Made by a program: the position numbers and the translations under genes
In this document: piece after piece, positions 42,537 to 51,552 of the stretch
How positions within the stretch are numbered: position 1 is the stretch's first letter
How the letters are laid out: every line of letters begins with the position of its first letter
Source: Candidatus Sumerlaeota bacterium
GTDB lineage: Bacteria; Sumerlaeota; Sumerlaeia; Sumerlaeales; Sumerlaeaceae
Direction: 5' to 3'
Assembly (NCBI GenBank): GCA_012513815.1
Contig: JAAZBM010000005.1
Coordinates: 1 to 64,000 of the forward strand
DNA length: 64,000 nucleotides
The notes under the pieces: generated by a model
Database searches by the model: none
Told to the model about the DNA's origin: nothing
What the model saw: the letters and a program-made list of their open reading frames with translations, nothing else

Positions 42537-42602
42537 ATCCGTCGAAAAAGCCGGATTTACTTCATTATAAATCCGAAATTTCCGCGCAGCCCGCAGGCCT
42601 CG
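42521..42602 (-). promoter_or_regulatory. Predicted antiterminator pairing of the aromatic leader
   Basis: CGAGGCCTGCGG (42602-42591), inside the leader peptide frame just after its Tyr codons, can pair with CCGCAGGCTCG (42531-42521). That gives 8 uninterrupted GC-rich pairs, then one bulged G, then three more. The second segment is the 5' arm of the terminator, so the two structures exclude each other. A separate small hairpin (42552-42559 with 42568-42575) contains the leader stop codon. Confidence 0.7.
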
Positions 42603-42693
42603 CGTAAGCGTAATAAAAATAAAATTGCCAGCTCGCGGCAACAATGTCGCGAGGATTGTTCATCGTTATTCTGCTGTAAATTTCGGTTTTCAT
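42565..42693 (-). CDS. Aromatic-rich leader peptide controlling the aromatic operon
   Basis: A 42-residue frame, or 32 residues from the second Met at 42663. Residues 22-30 read WQFYFYYAY: one Trp, two Phe and four Tyr within nine codons. The peptide then continues ARPAGCAEISDL to a TAA. Composition and position match leader peptides such as PheL or TrpL, where stalling on scarce charged tRNA alters folding of the leader RNA. The segment able to form the antiterminator begins one codon after the last Tyr. It should not be a functional protein in itself. The first ATG is preceded by only a weak GGA. Confidence 0.8.
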   Translation of the reverse strand: MKTEIYSRITMNNPRDIVAASWQFYFYYAYARPAGCAEISDL

Positions 42694-42736
42694 AATTCCG
42701 TTGATTTTATATATGTTTTTGTGTTCGAATTTATTC

Positions 42737-42753
42737 TGTCGAGTCTATCGACA
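42737..42753. promoter_or_regulatory. Inverted repeat between divergent transcription units
   Basis: TGTCGA and TCGACA flank GTCTA, a 17-base near-palindrome upstream of both the aromatic leader and the sugar transporter promoter. It has the look of a repressor or activator site, but no regulator gene is adjacent. Confidence 0.4.
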
Positions 42754-42788
42754 AAACAGAGTAGCGCTGTCAGATTTTGGCGAATATG

Positions 42789-42817
42789 TTGGCATTATAA
42801 CGCTTTAAGGTTATATA
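42789..42817 (+). promoter_or_regulatory. Promoter of the sugar ABC importer operon
   Basis: TTGGCA (42789-42794) and TATATA (42812-42817) are 17 bases apart, with about 24 bases of leader before the ATG at 42848. On the opposite strand a TATAAT at 42799-42794 could belong to the aromatic leader promoter but lacks a good -35 box. Confidence 0.65.
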
Positions 42818-42847
42818 AAATTTAGTCTCAGTACAGGAATTTGTGTC

Positions 42848-43852
42848 ATGGTAAATTTACGTCATTATTCGTTTGGATTAATCTTGTTAGCGTTTTTCGG
42901 AACGTCATTTTTGTTCGTCGGTTGTGATGGTTCTTCACCTTCTGTTTCCGGTGATACCGCCGCAAGCCCCGCAGGAAGCCCTGACGCAACCGCCAAACCT
43001 CGCATCGCGTTGGTCATGAAGTCGTTGGCGAATGAGTTTTTCCAGACAATGGAGTCCGGCGCAAAGCGTCATCAGGAAGAATCGAAGAGTTACGAGTTGT
43101 TGTCCAATGGAATTAAGGATGAGAAAGATGTTACCCGTCAGATTGACCTTGTCGAGCAGATGGCGGCACAGGGCGTTGACGCGATTGTCATTGCTCCGGC
43201 AGATTCCAAGGCTTTGATTCCGGTGCTCGAGAAAGTGCGGAAGCAGAATATCATTGTCGTCAATATTGACAACCGTCTCGATGAGGCAATCCTGAAAGAG
43301 AAGGGTTTGTGCATTCCTTTTGTTGGGCCGAACAACCGCACAGGCGCTGAAGCTGTCGGCAATTACGTGTTGGACAAATTGTCGTCAGGTTCCGAGGTCG
43401 TCATCGTTGAGGGCGTTCCGAATGCATATAACGGCGAGCAGCGCAAACTTGGTTTTGAGGATGCCATCAAGAATCGTGGGATGAATCTGGTTGCGTCGCA
43501 GACGGCGAATTGGGAGATGAGCGAGGCGAATACGCTAGTCGGCTCGATGTTGGTTGCTCACCCGAATCTGAAGTGCGTCTTGGCCGCGAATGACAACATG
43601 GCGTTGGGCGCCGTCAGCGCGATTGCCGCAGCAGGCAAGTCCGCCGATGTTATTGTCGGCGGGTTCGATAATATTTCCGCGGCACAGAATCTGGTCAAGG
43701 AAGGCAAACTGGCCGCGACGGCAGATCAGTACGGCGACAAGCTGGCTGTGTTCGGCATTGAGTATGCGCAGAAACTTCTTGCGGACAAGAACGCCGCTCC
43801 CGCAGACCTCGAGACAACAGTTTCGTTGGTCACAGCGGATTCTCTGAAGTAG
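42848..43852 (+). CDS. Sugar-binding lipoprotein of a ribose-type ABC importer
   Basis: A 334-residue periplasmic binding protein of the RbsB type, lipid-anchored through the Cys in FLFVGC (about residue 26). A short Ser/Pro linker precedes the domain, which opens RIALVMKSLANEFFQTMESGAKRH. Features include GVDAIVIAPADSKALIPVLEKV, the hinge NIDNRLDE, and VEGVPNAYNGEQRKLGFEDAI. The family binds ribose, galactose, xylose or related sugars, and the sequence does not settle which. It is first in the operon binding protein, ATPase, permease. Confidence 0.88.
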   Translation: MVNLRHYSFGLILLAFFGTSFLFVGCDGSSPSVSGDTAASPAGSPDATAKPRIALVMKSLANEFFQTMESGAKRHQEESKSYELLSNGIKDEKDVTRQIDLVEQMAAQGVDAIVIAPADSKALIPVLEKVRKQNIIVVNIDNRLDEAILKEKGLCIPFVGPNNRTGAEAVGNYVLDKLSSGSEVVIVEGVPNAYNGEQRKLGFEDAIKNRGMNLVASQTANWEMSEANTLVGSMLVAHPNLKCVLAANDNMALGAVSAIAAAGKSADVIVGGFDNISAAQNLVKEGKLAATADQYGDKLAVFGIEYAQKLLADKNAAPADLETTVSLVTADSLK

Positions 43853-43874
43853 TTTCAGTCGTCGTTTTTCGGTT

Positions 43875-45446
43875 ATGATTTCTCGTTCGGATACACCGCT
43901 GCTCGAGTGCCGCGGGTTGCGCAAGCATTATCCCGGCGTCAAGGCGTTGGATGATGTATCGTTCTCCGTCTATGCAGGCAGCGTCCATGCCCTTGTTGGC
44001 GAGAACGGCGCGGGCAAGAGTACGCTGACTCGTTGCCTGTGCGGATTGGAACGTCCGGACGGCGGCTCGATGCTACGCGACGGCGCAGCGTATGCGCCCC
44101 TTTCACGTTCGGCGTCGGAGGCGCTTGGCGTTCGGATGGTTCTGCAAGAACTGAACATCCTTGACACATTGACCGTTGCGGAGAATTTGTTTTTCGACCG
44201 CTTGCCCGTCAAGTGCGGCCTGATTGACCGTGCCACTTTGCGTTCGATGTCAGTCCGTGCTCTGGAGCGTGTAGGCTTATCCGGTTTTGACCCCGATTTG
44301 CTATGCAGTCATCTGGGCGTTGGCCAAAAGCAGATGGTCGAGATTGCCGCAGGGTTGGCTCGTGAGTGTCGCGTGTTGGTTCTGGATGAGCCGACGGCTT
44401 CTCTGACACAATCGGAGACTGTGCGGCTGTTTGAGCAGATACGGCAATTGCGCGCCGATGGCATGGGCATCGTGTATATTTCGCATCGCATGGAAGAGAT
44501 TTTGCAGATAGCGGATTATGTTTCCGTCATGCGTGATGGTCACATGATTGATACGCTCGAGGCGAACGGGTTGCAGCTTGATTCGATTATCCATTTGATG
44601 GTTGGGCGCGAGCTAAAGGGCGAGATGGAAGACTTGCGCGGCGCTCATGACTCGCGAGGTCGTGTTGCGTTACGCGTCGAAGGGTTGCGGCATCCGCCGA
44701 TGGTTCACGATGTGTCGTTCGATTTGCATTATGGCGAAATCGTAGGTCTTGCGGGGCTTGTGGGCGCAGGTCGCACCGAGTCTGTCCGCTGCCTGTTTGG
44801 CGCGGATCGTCCGACAGGCGGAAACATTTATCTTGGCGAGAGTACCGTTCCGATTCGCATCAAGTCCCCTCGTCAGGCCGTCTCGCACGGCATCGCGCTG
44901 ATACCCGAAGACCGAAAATCTCAGGGGCTGTTACTGCCTCTGGCGATATGTGCCAACATAACATTGGCGCATATGCGCTCCGTTGTTTCGGGATTGCCGG
45001 GATGGATTTCCCCGAATCGCGAACGGCACGTCGCAACGGATTACGCGCAACGCTTGGGCGTCAAGTGCTCAGGTATCGAGCAGGCGGTTGGTCATCTGAG
45101 CGGCGGCAATCAACAGAAAACGATTATCGCGCGGTGGTTGTTGCGTGACTGCAACATCTTGATTTTCGACGAGCCAACACGCGGAATCGACATGGGCGCG
45201 CGAGTTGAAATTTACAAACTCATCCGACATCTGGCCACTGTCGATGGCAAGGCCGTTTTGATTGTGTCCTCTGACATGATGGAATTGTCGATGATTTGTG
45301 ATCGCATTGTCGTGCTGTCCGCGGGCTATAGCGTCGCGGAGTTCGCGCGCGGCGAGTGGACGAGCGAGAAGATTATGGAAGCGGCTTTGCTGAAACATCT
45401 TGGTGATAAGTCGAGTGTGGTTGAAGGGAATACTGTTAATGAGTAA
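43875..45446 (+). CDS. Ribose-type sugar ABC transporter ATPase (double domain)
   Basis: A 523-residue protein with two fused ABC domains, as in RbsA/MglA/XylG. The first has Walker A GENGAGKST, signature LGVGQKQMVEIA and Walker B VLVLDEPTASLT. The second has a degenerate Walker A (GLVGAGRTE), LSGGNQQKTIIARWL and LIFDEPTRGIDMG. The conserved LIPEDRKSQGLLL linker is present. It powers uptake of the sugar captured by the upstream lipoprotein. It starts 22 bases after that gene and overlaps the permease gene by 8 bases. Confidence 0.92.
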   Translation: MISRSDTPLLECRGLRKHYPGVKALDDVSFSVYAGSVHALVGENGAGKSTLTRCLCGLERPDGGSMLRDGAAYAPLSRSASEALGVRMVLQELNILDTLTVAENLFFDRLPVKCGLIDRATLRSMSVRALERVGLSGFDPDLLCSHLGVGQKQMVEIAAGLARECRVLVLDEPTASLTQSETVRLFEQIRQLRADGMGIVYISHRMEEILQIADYVSVMRDGHMIDTLEANGLQLDSIIHLMVGRELKGEMEDLRGAHDSRGRVALRVEGLRHPPMVHDVSFDLHYGEIVGLAGLVGAGRTESVRCLFGADRPTGGNIYLGESTVPIRIKSPRQAVSHGIALIPEDRKSQGLLLPLAICANITLAHMRSVVSGLPGWISPNRERHVATDYAQRLGVKCSGIEQAVGHLSGGNQQKTIIARWLLRDCNILIFDEPTRGIDMGARVEIYKLIRHLATVDGKAVLIVSSDMMELSMICDRIVVLSAGYSVAEFARGEWTSEKIMEAALLKHLGDKSSVVEGNTVNE

Positions 45447-46410
45447 GTTGAGTTTACCGGTGAGTGTCGGCGCCAGAGGTTCCGTGTTGAAAGACTACGC
45501 AGGCCTGTTGGTCGCGCTGTTGTTGATTGTTGTCGTTTTCGCGATGATTGCGCCTTCGTTCCTGAGCACAGCGACATTCGTGACCGTCGCCAATCAGGTG
45601 CCGACAGCGATACTGATTGCAATCGCGATGACCTTCGTTTTGATAACGGGCGAGATTGACCTTTCCGTTGGTAGCGTCTTGGGTTTGTGCGGCGCGGTGC
45701 TCGGAGTGTCGATGACAAAACTCGGACTCGGGCTGATTCCGGCAGCCATTCTTAGCATTCTGACCGGCGCCGTTTGCGGTTTGATAACAGGCTTCATCGT
45801 CGTTCGCTGGAAGTTGCCCTCATTCATCGTCACGCTTGGCATGCTCGAGGCCGCCCGTGGGTCAGCGTATCTCGTGACCAATTCGCGCACGGTCTATATT
45901 GGCGAGCCAATCGTTTGCGTGTCCAATGCGTCGGTGTTTGGTGTATCCGCTGTATTCATTTTTGCGCTGCTCTTAGTCTTCATCGCGCAGATTGTTTTGA
46001 CGCGAACGGTGTTCGGCCGCCGCTTGATTGCCGTTGGCACAAACGAGGAAGCCGTTCGGTTGTCAGGTATTGACCCGCGCCCCTTGAAGCTCGCCGTTTT
46101 CGTAATCAGCGGCGCGCTTGTTGGTCTGGCGTCGATTGTTCTGTGCTCACGCTTGGGCGCCGCCGATCCAAACGCCGGCAATGGTTTCGAGTTGACCGCG
46201 ATTGCCGCTGCCGTCATTGGCGGAACGAGTTTGTCCGGTGGTCGGGGCAATTTGATTAGCAGCTTCTTTGGCGTTCTGATTATCAGTGTCCTGAGTGCCG
46301 GTCTGGCACAGGCAAACGCCAGCGAACCAACGAAGCGCCTGATTACCGGCATCGTGATTGTTCTGGCGGTTATCGTCGACCAGATTCGTCGGTCTCGCAA
46401 AGACCGTTAG
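45439..46410 (+). CDS. Ribose-type sugar ABC transporter permease
   Basis: A 323-residue membrane protein of the RbsC/XylH family with about nine hydrophobic helices. It has the family pattern TFVLITGEIDLSVGSVLGL early, GFIVVRWKLPSFIVTLGML in the middle, and the cytoplasmic coupling loop TNEEAVRLSGIDPRPLKLAVFVISG. The segment NGFELTAIAAAVIGGTSLSGG precedes the last helices. The start at 45439 overlaps the ATPase stop (ATGAGTAA). Only transport genes are present, so the sugar kinase and catabolic genes must be elsewhere. Confidence 0.92.
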   Translation: MSKLSLPVSVGARGSVLKDYAGLLVALLLIVVVFAMIAPSFLSTATFVTVANQVPTAILIAIAMTFVLITGEIDLSVGSVLGLCGAVLGVSMTKLGLGLIPAAILSILTGAVCGLITGFIVVRWKLPSFIVTLGMLEAARGSAYLVTNSRTVYIGEPIVCVSNASVFGVSAVFIFALLLVFIAQIVLTRTVFGRRLIAVGTNEEAVRLSGIDPRPLKLAVFVISGALVGLASIVLCSRLGAADPNAGNGFELTAIAAAVIGGTSLSGGRGNLISSFFGVLIISVLSAGLAQANASEPTKRLITGIVIVLAVIVDQIRRSRKDR

Positions 46411-46546
46411 TTCCTCGATTTCGCGCGGCAACACAAGCGAGTTTGCCCAGAGCCGTTCGTGACCTATTGACCCGCCCGGAAATTTATCCATTCATATTCT
46501 TTGTATTTGTATTCAGTTTAGATAAGACTTTGGAGATTATTAGTTC

Positions 46547-47407
46547 ATGCTTACGCTTTGGCATTCAATCGTTTTGGGAACAGTTCAGGGACTTGGCGAA
46601 TTTTTGCCCATCAGTTCGAGTGCTCACCTGCGGATTGTTCCGTGGCTGTTTGGCTGGCAAACCATGGAATCCTATCCCCCGGAATTCGCGCAAGCGTTTG
46701 ATGTTTCGCTTCATGCGGGCACACTGATTGCGGTCTTGATTTACTTCTTCTGGGACTGGCTGATGCTGTTCGCCACTTACATTGGCGATTGCCGCCAGAA
46801 GCGTTGGCTCGGCACCCGTCGCGGGTCGCTGTTGCCAAAGTTGGTTATCGCGACGATTCCGGCCGCGATTTTGGGCAAGCTCTTCGAAGAACCAATTGAA
46901 AATCTCTTCTACGAACGCACCGATTTCATGTGGATACTGGGCGTGAACCTTGCCGTATTTGGTGTTCTGCTGTGGTGGAGCGAGCGCGTGGGCAAGAAAT
47001 CAAAAGAGATGGCCGACTTGAGTTGGACGATGGCGCTTGTCATTGGGTTGGCGCAGGCCGCGGCACTTGTGCCGGGAGTCTCACGCAGCGGCATCACCAT
47101 CGTTGCCGCGCTGCTGATTGGCCTGACACGGGCAGATGCGGCACGGTTTTCCTTCCTGCTTGGGACACCGATTATCGCCGGAGCGACAATGCTCAAGATA
47201 ACGACCTTACTCAACGCTGGACCGGACGCGCGAATGCCGGTGATTGTTGGTATCATCACGAGCGCCATTGTGGGTCTGCTTGCGATACACTTCCTCATCA
47301 AATGGGTTACCTCCTATGGTTATGGCCTCTTCGCGTGGTACCGCTTTGGGTTGGCGGCTCTCGTGATAGGCGTTTATCTGCATCGGACGGGGATTCTGAC
47401 ACTATAA
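46547..47407 (+). CDS. uppP: Undecaprenyl-diphosphatase
   Basis: A 286-residue integral membrane enzyme recycling the lipid carrier of peptidoglycan and O-antigen synthesis by removing a phosphate from undecaprenyl diphosphate. The two active-site motifs are evident: GTVQGLGEFLPISSSAHL (residues about 11-28) and VPGVSRSGITIVAALLIGLTR (about 178). Several further helices complete the fold. Its length is near the family norm. It confers bacitracin tolerance when abundant. It starts a run of plus-strand genes with short gaps. Confidence 0.93.
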   Translation: MLTLWHSIVLGTVQGLGEFLPISSSAHLRIVPWLFGWQTMESYPPEFAQAFDVSLHAGTLIAVLIYFFWDWLMLFATYIGDCRQKRWLGTRRGSLLPKLVIATIPAAILGKLFEEPIENLFYERTDFMWILGVNLAVFGVLLWWSERVGKKSKEMADLSWTMALVIGLAQAAALVPGVSRSGITIVAALLIGLTRADAARFSFLLGTPIIAGATMLKITTLLNAGPDARMPVIVGIITSAIVGLLAIHFLIKWVTSYGYGLFAWYRFGLAALVIGVYLHRTGILTL

Positions 47408-47435
47408 GGATTGATAATTGCATACAGGATGTGAG

Positions 47436-49436
47436 ATGACAGAGATTGGCCGTTACAGTCGGCATCACGACGTAAGGTCGTTACTGCCATTCGGGATATT
47501 CCTACTGCTCATGGTGGGGGCGGCACTACCGGCATGCTCACTTCGTATGCATTTGTTTACGGTTTTGAGCGGAACAGTGCCACTGCTTTTTATGCGCCGC
47601 CGTTGGGGCTTGGTCACATTGCTGCTGTTATCCGTTCCGGTGAGCCTACTCATGTGGTCCGGCATTACGCTTGTGTTGGGAACCATCTCGATTCGCTACT
47701 ACGCGCTCAGCCCATGGATTGTCGCCCTCCTTAGCGGACTCGTCATCTACCGGCAACAGGTTGCCAAACACTGTCCGCCTGCGCAGATTCGCGTGAAACC
47801 AAACCCGGGCGAATGGTGCGCCATCGGGTTCGCAATCCTTGGACTCTTTTTTATGGGTGTGATGTGGTTACAGAATGGTCTTTGGCCAGCACCGAATGGA
47901 AATATGAATTGGATATATTGCCAAGTCTGGACAGGTATGGACTGCCTCTATCTTTGTGCTTTGGCCGAACAGGTTTTGATGCGTGGTGGTTGGCCGGTCG
48001 AAAATCCTTTCATGGCAGGCGTTGGCAATTACTATCCATCGCTGTGTCATTGCGGACTTGCCGGACTGACCTATTTGCGAGGCAATTGCGTTTATGTCGG
48101 CGCGATGTCGTGGATGGTTACGCATGGGGCGTGTTCGGCCGGATTACTGGGACTTGTCTGTTGCAGGTTTGCAGGCAGTATGCGCAAGTGGCATGGGGTT
48201 TTCTTTGGCGCGATAGCGGCACTGTTTTTTGTTATTCAACGCGGTGACCTCCTGTTTTTTCCACAAACGAGTTTCTTAGTGACACCGGTACTGTTACTGC
48301 TTGCGTGGTTACTGTTTGATCTCAAAGGCCATCAGAAGGCAATGCGCGCAACCGCGATTGCTATTGTTATCGCTTACTTGCTTATTATCAGTCATACTGT
48401 TTCATCCGTCGTTGCAGGTGTATTGCTGACAGTCGTCATGTTGTCCATGTTGGCACGGCCTTCAACGCGCCGAGCGGGATTCGCCGTCATGATTGCGTTG
48501 GTGGGAATCGGCATTCTGTTTTTAGCGATGAATCATTTTCCCTACGCCGGAGTGCCCGGTTACTATGAGCGTGAATGGTTATCTTGGCAACAGAATTTCC
48601 GGGTTCTGACTCTTCCCGTTCTGATTGTCCTATCCATTGGCATTGTTGGCGTTTGCTTTTTGCGAGGTAGCGGTTTGTTCCGCGGTGGCATCATACTGTT
48701 TGCCCTTGCGACGGCTGGATTGCTCTATCAACTGCAAGGAGTTTTCGCGCCTGACGGATGGAATCGATGGTTCCGAATGTTCAACAGCGTGCGGTTTTGG
48801 CAGCTTGGACTGCTATTCACAATTCCATTCTTTGCGCACATAAAATCTCGCATTGTTGCGCTCGCGGTACCTTCATTACTCATACTGGCGACTTTCATAT
48901 TCCCCAATTCCACAATGTCACTTAGCCTTGCCCCATTCTCTCAACCATCTTTCAAGTTCGTGAATGCGAAAAGCGAAGGAATTCTGAAATATCTTCGCGA
49001 GAAGACAGAGCCAACAGATGTCATTTCGTCAAATTACCCTCACTTTTTTTCGGCATTTACAGGTCGGTGTGAGCTGATGGCAGATGAGGAGAATTGTTGG
49101 GGAATGGACACGCTACCGCCCGAGAAGTTTTGGTCAATGCGCGAGGAATACTTGCGTCTTTGGACTTCCGATTCATGGACGACAGTCACACCATCAATGC
49201 GTGCGGAAATCGCACAAACAGCTCGTGTTCGCTGGCTCGTGTACGTGACCACACCTGATGATAACGAAGGAACGGTCGCCTTATCTAAAATGCTTGGCCG
49301 TTACCCGAAGGACTTTGTGACACCGTTCTTGTTCTCGCATCCGTTGGCATTATTCCGCGCCAACTGGGGCATGACCGAGACCACAACGACAACGACCGCG
49401 ACAACCGAAGCAAAGGATGAGAACATTGCGAATTAG
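47436..49436 (+). CDS. Large multi-pass membrane protein of unknown function
   Basis: A protein of about 666 residues with some 13 predicted membrane helices in the first 500 residues and a soluble C-terminal domain of about 150 residues. The layout, with early helices, a sizeable loop containing WENPFMAGVGNYYP-like sequence (GGWPVENPFMAGVGNYYP) and a periplasmic C-terminal domain, recalls GT-C lipid-dependent glycosyltransferases. I see no certain catalytic DxD or ExD motif. It might act in envelope glycan assembly with the neighbouring uppP. It starts after AGGA at 47436 rather than 47418 and overlaps queA by 20 bases. Confidence 0.6.
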   Translation: MTEIGRYSRHHDVRSLLPFGIFLLLMVGAALPACSLRMHLFTVLSGTVPLLFMRRRWGLVTLLLLSVPVSLLMWSGITLVLGTISIRYYALSPWIVALLSGLVIYRQQVAKHCPPAQIRVKPNPGEWCAIGFAILGLFFMGVMWLQNGLWPAPNGNMNWIYCQVWTGMDCLYLCALAEQVLMRGGWPVENPFMAGVGNYYPSLCHCGLAGLTYLRGNCVYVGAMSWMVTHGACSAGLLGLVCCRFAGSMRKWHGVFFGAIAALFFVIQRGDLLFFPQTSFLVTPVLLLLAWLLFDLKGHQKAMRATAIAIVIAYLLIISHTVSSVVAGVLLTVVMLSMLARPSTRRAGFAVMIALVGIGILFLAMNHFPYAGVPGYYEREWLSWQQNFRVLTLPVLIVLSIGIVGVCFLRGSGLFRGGIILFALATAGLLYQLQGVFAPDGWNRWFRMFNSVRFWQLGLLFTIPFFAHIKSRIVALAVPSLLILATFIFPNSTMSLSLAPFSQPSFKFVNAKSEGILKYLREKTEPTDVISSNYPHFFSAFTGRCELMADEENCWGMDTLPPEKFWSMREEYLRLWTSDSWTTVTPSMRAEIAQTARVRWLVYVTTPDDNEGTVALSKMLGRYPKDFVTPFLFSHPLALFRANWGMTETTTTTTATTEAKDENIAN

Positions 49437-50496
49437 TGAATTTGAATATGAACTTCCGCCTGAGCTGATTGCCGACAAGCCCGCCGATCGCCGCGAGTTG
49501 TCGCGATTGCTGGTGCTCGACAAAAACAGCGGCGAGCGTTCACATTCGCATTTCTGCGAAATTGGGCATTGGCTGCGTCCCGGCGATTTACTGGTGATGA
49601 ACAATAGCCGTGTCATGCGGGCGCGCCTGTATGGCACACGCGTGCCGAGCGGCGGCAAGGTAGAGGCCTTGTTGCTCGAACCATCAGCCGATGCTTGCTC
49701 CGTGGGTTGTTGCCGTTGGGTCGCGATGTGTCGACCGGCAAAGAGACTGGTCCTCGGCGAGCGAGTTCGGTTTGGGGATGGCGCCATCGAAGGCGTGGTG
49801 CGCGGAGTTCTTGATGAGGGCGAACGCGTGTTCGAGTTTCCTGTGCCGGATATTTTGCCGATACTCGACGAGATTGGCGAGTTGCCGTTGCCGCCGTATA
49901 TTGTTCGCCGTCGGCGTGAGTTGGGTTTGCCCATCATTCAGGCCGCCGATGATGACCGTTATCAGACCGTTTACGCCAGACCGCAAGGCAGCGTCGCCGC
50001 CCCGACTGCGGGTCTGCACTTCACCAGTCAGTTGCTTGACCAGCTACGGGCGACTGGCATCGAGACAGCCGAGGTGACTCTCCATGTTGGCGCGGGGACG
50101 TTCAAGCCTGTCGAGGTCGAGGATATCGCCGAGCACAAGATGCATACGGAACACTACACGATTTCAGACGACGCGGCCAATCGCATCAATCAGGCTCGCC
50201 GTGAGGGTCGCCGCGTTGTGGCCGTTGGAACAACGACGACGCGATGCATCGAGGCGAGCGCGCAGGCCACAGGCTGCGTCGTGCCCGGTTTGGCGGCAAC
50301 GTGCATCATGATTGCGCCCGGCTACAAGTGGCGCGTGACGGATGCGCTCATCACAAACTTTCATTTGCCCCGCAGCACTCTGCTGTTGTTAGTCAGCGCC
50401 CTTGCGTCGCGCGAGGCAATTCTGGATGCATACGCGGAGGCCGTGCGGATGCGCTACAGATTCTTCAGTTATGGCGACGCGATGTTCATTCATTAA
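49417..50496 (+). CDS. queA: S-adenosylmethionine:tRNA ribosyltransferase-isomerase
   Basis: A 359-residue enzyme transferring the ribosyl part of SAM to preQ1 in tRNA, forming epoxyqueuosine. Signatures are ISEFEYELPPELIADKPADRRELSRLLVL at the start, DLLVMNNSRVMRARLYGTR, PLPPYIVR, the TVYARPQGSVAAPTAGLHFT block, and the late NFHLPRSTLLLLVSALASRE with RYRFFSYGDAMFI. With queD at 32813 it shows queuosine synthesis. Its start lies inside the end of the membrane protein gene, so the genes are coupled. Confidence 0.95.
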   Translation: MRTLRISEFEYELPPELIADKPADRRELSRLLVLDKNSGERSHSHFCEIGHWLRPGDLLVMNNSRVMRARLYGTRVPSGGKVEALLLEPSADACSVGCCRWVAMCRPAKRLVLGERVRFGDGAIEGVVRGVLDEGERVFEFPVPDILPILDEIGELPLPPYIVRRRRELGLPIIQAADDDRYQTVYARPQGSVAAPTAGLHFTSQLLDQLRATGIETAEVTLHVGAGTFKPVEVEDIAEHKMHTEHYTISDDAANRINQARREGRRVVAVGTTTTRCIEASAQATGCVVPGLAATCIMIAPGYKWRVTDALITNFHLPRSTLLLLVSALASREAILDAYAEAVRMRYRFFSYGDAMFIH

Positions 50497-50520
50497 CCCC
50501 ATAGAAAGCGAGACCTTTTC

Positions 50521-51495
50521 ATGATTCGATTCTTTTTACTATCGTCTATCATTCTTATCCTTGGCATTTGCGGCGCGGCCGAGCCAACAACCTCGACGGC
50601 ATCGCTTGAGATTGGCGCCCCCGTCGCGAACCGCGACAAAGGTGTGCGGAGCTTGACGCTCAATCTTCGGATGGTTGACGCCGAGAACGGCACGACTGTC
50701 GCGCCGACCTCGTTGTCATTGCTGCGAAATATATCGAACATCGAGGCGTCCAAAATCGATGAAATCTCGTGGCCACAACCCGTCAAGCCGCCATACCAAT
50801 TCTACTCGATTCTCTCCGTTCCACGTAACGGCGCGACGCCGGAGTTTTTCTCAATGGGCGAGTTGCCCATTCCTGTGGCAGACGACGGAACGAGCGGCGC
50901 GGCTCTCACTTTGCGTTTGCGCGAGACCACCCTACATCCGCAATCAAATCTGTTTTGGATCAAGGTCGCGGCGCCGGGCTACTATCCTGTCCTGTGCAAT
51001 GCCGGCATTCTGGCTCGCTATCGTGATTCGGGTATTCGGGATTTTGTCTTTGATCGTATTGTTCCGCTCCCCAAGCCTCGGTTGCGCATCGACGCCGCCA
51101 CAAGCACGCAGACGGTGGAGTTGGCCTCCGGCGTCACCGCCACGATTCCCCCAATCACACAAGACATGTGGCTTGATGTTTTGCCCTCAGGCTGTAAATC
51201 TTTCCCACTCGAGAGCATGAGCGAACCCTACTATTGCTTAGCGCTGGCGGTGCATTCGCCCGACCTGAAGTTGTCCGCGCCGATAGAGCTACGTGTTCAC
51301 GCCCGCGACGCCTTCCCGGCGATGCGCCGTGCGATGGGGATGCGTTTTGGCCGCGTCAATCCGGAAACATGGCGTTTCGCGTTTGACCGTCCGGTCGACC
51401 CCGAGATTGAGGACGCGGGCAAAGCTCGCCTCAACCGGAGTTGGAATTATCGCTGTTCAATTTCATCAATCGGATTCTATTATTTATATCGATAA
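50521..51495 (+). CDS. Secreted protein of unknown function
   Basis: A 324-residue protein with a signal peptide (MIRFFLLSSIILILGICGA, cleaved before AEP). The mature part is strand-rich with polar turns and no long helices. There are no Cys pairs or catalytic motifs that I can recognise. It does not carry the DW tail, which argues that the tail is not universal to exported proteins here. It starts 24 bases after queA and is probably in the same message. Confidence 0.6.
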   Translation: MIRFFLLSSIILILGICGAAEPTTSTASLEIGAPVANRDKGVRSLTLNLRMVDAENGTTVAPTSLSLLRNISNIEASKIDEISWPQPVKPPYQFYSILSVPRNGATPEFFSMGELPIPVADDGTSGAALTLRLRETTLHPQSNLFWIKVAAPGYYPVLCNAGILARYRDSGIRDFVFDRIVPLPKPRLRIDAATSTQTVELASGVTATIPPITQDMWLDVLPSGCKSFPLESMSEPYYCLALAVHSPDLKLSAPIELRVHARDAFPAMRRAMGMRFGRVNPETWRFAFDRPVDPEIEDAGKARLNRSWNYRCSISSIGFYYLYR

Positions 51496-51552
51496 ACAAA
51501 TAATTGAATATTTTGTATATAGAAATAATACTGAAGGTTGGGGGCGACTCAT

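Noticed and set aside
32813-50496. A queuosine gene cluster
   Set aside because: queD and queA are both present but about 16 kb apart in unrelated operons, so they do not form a cluster.
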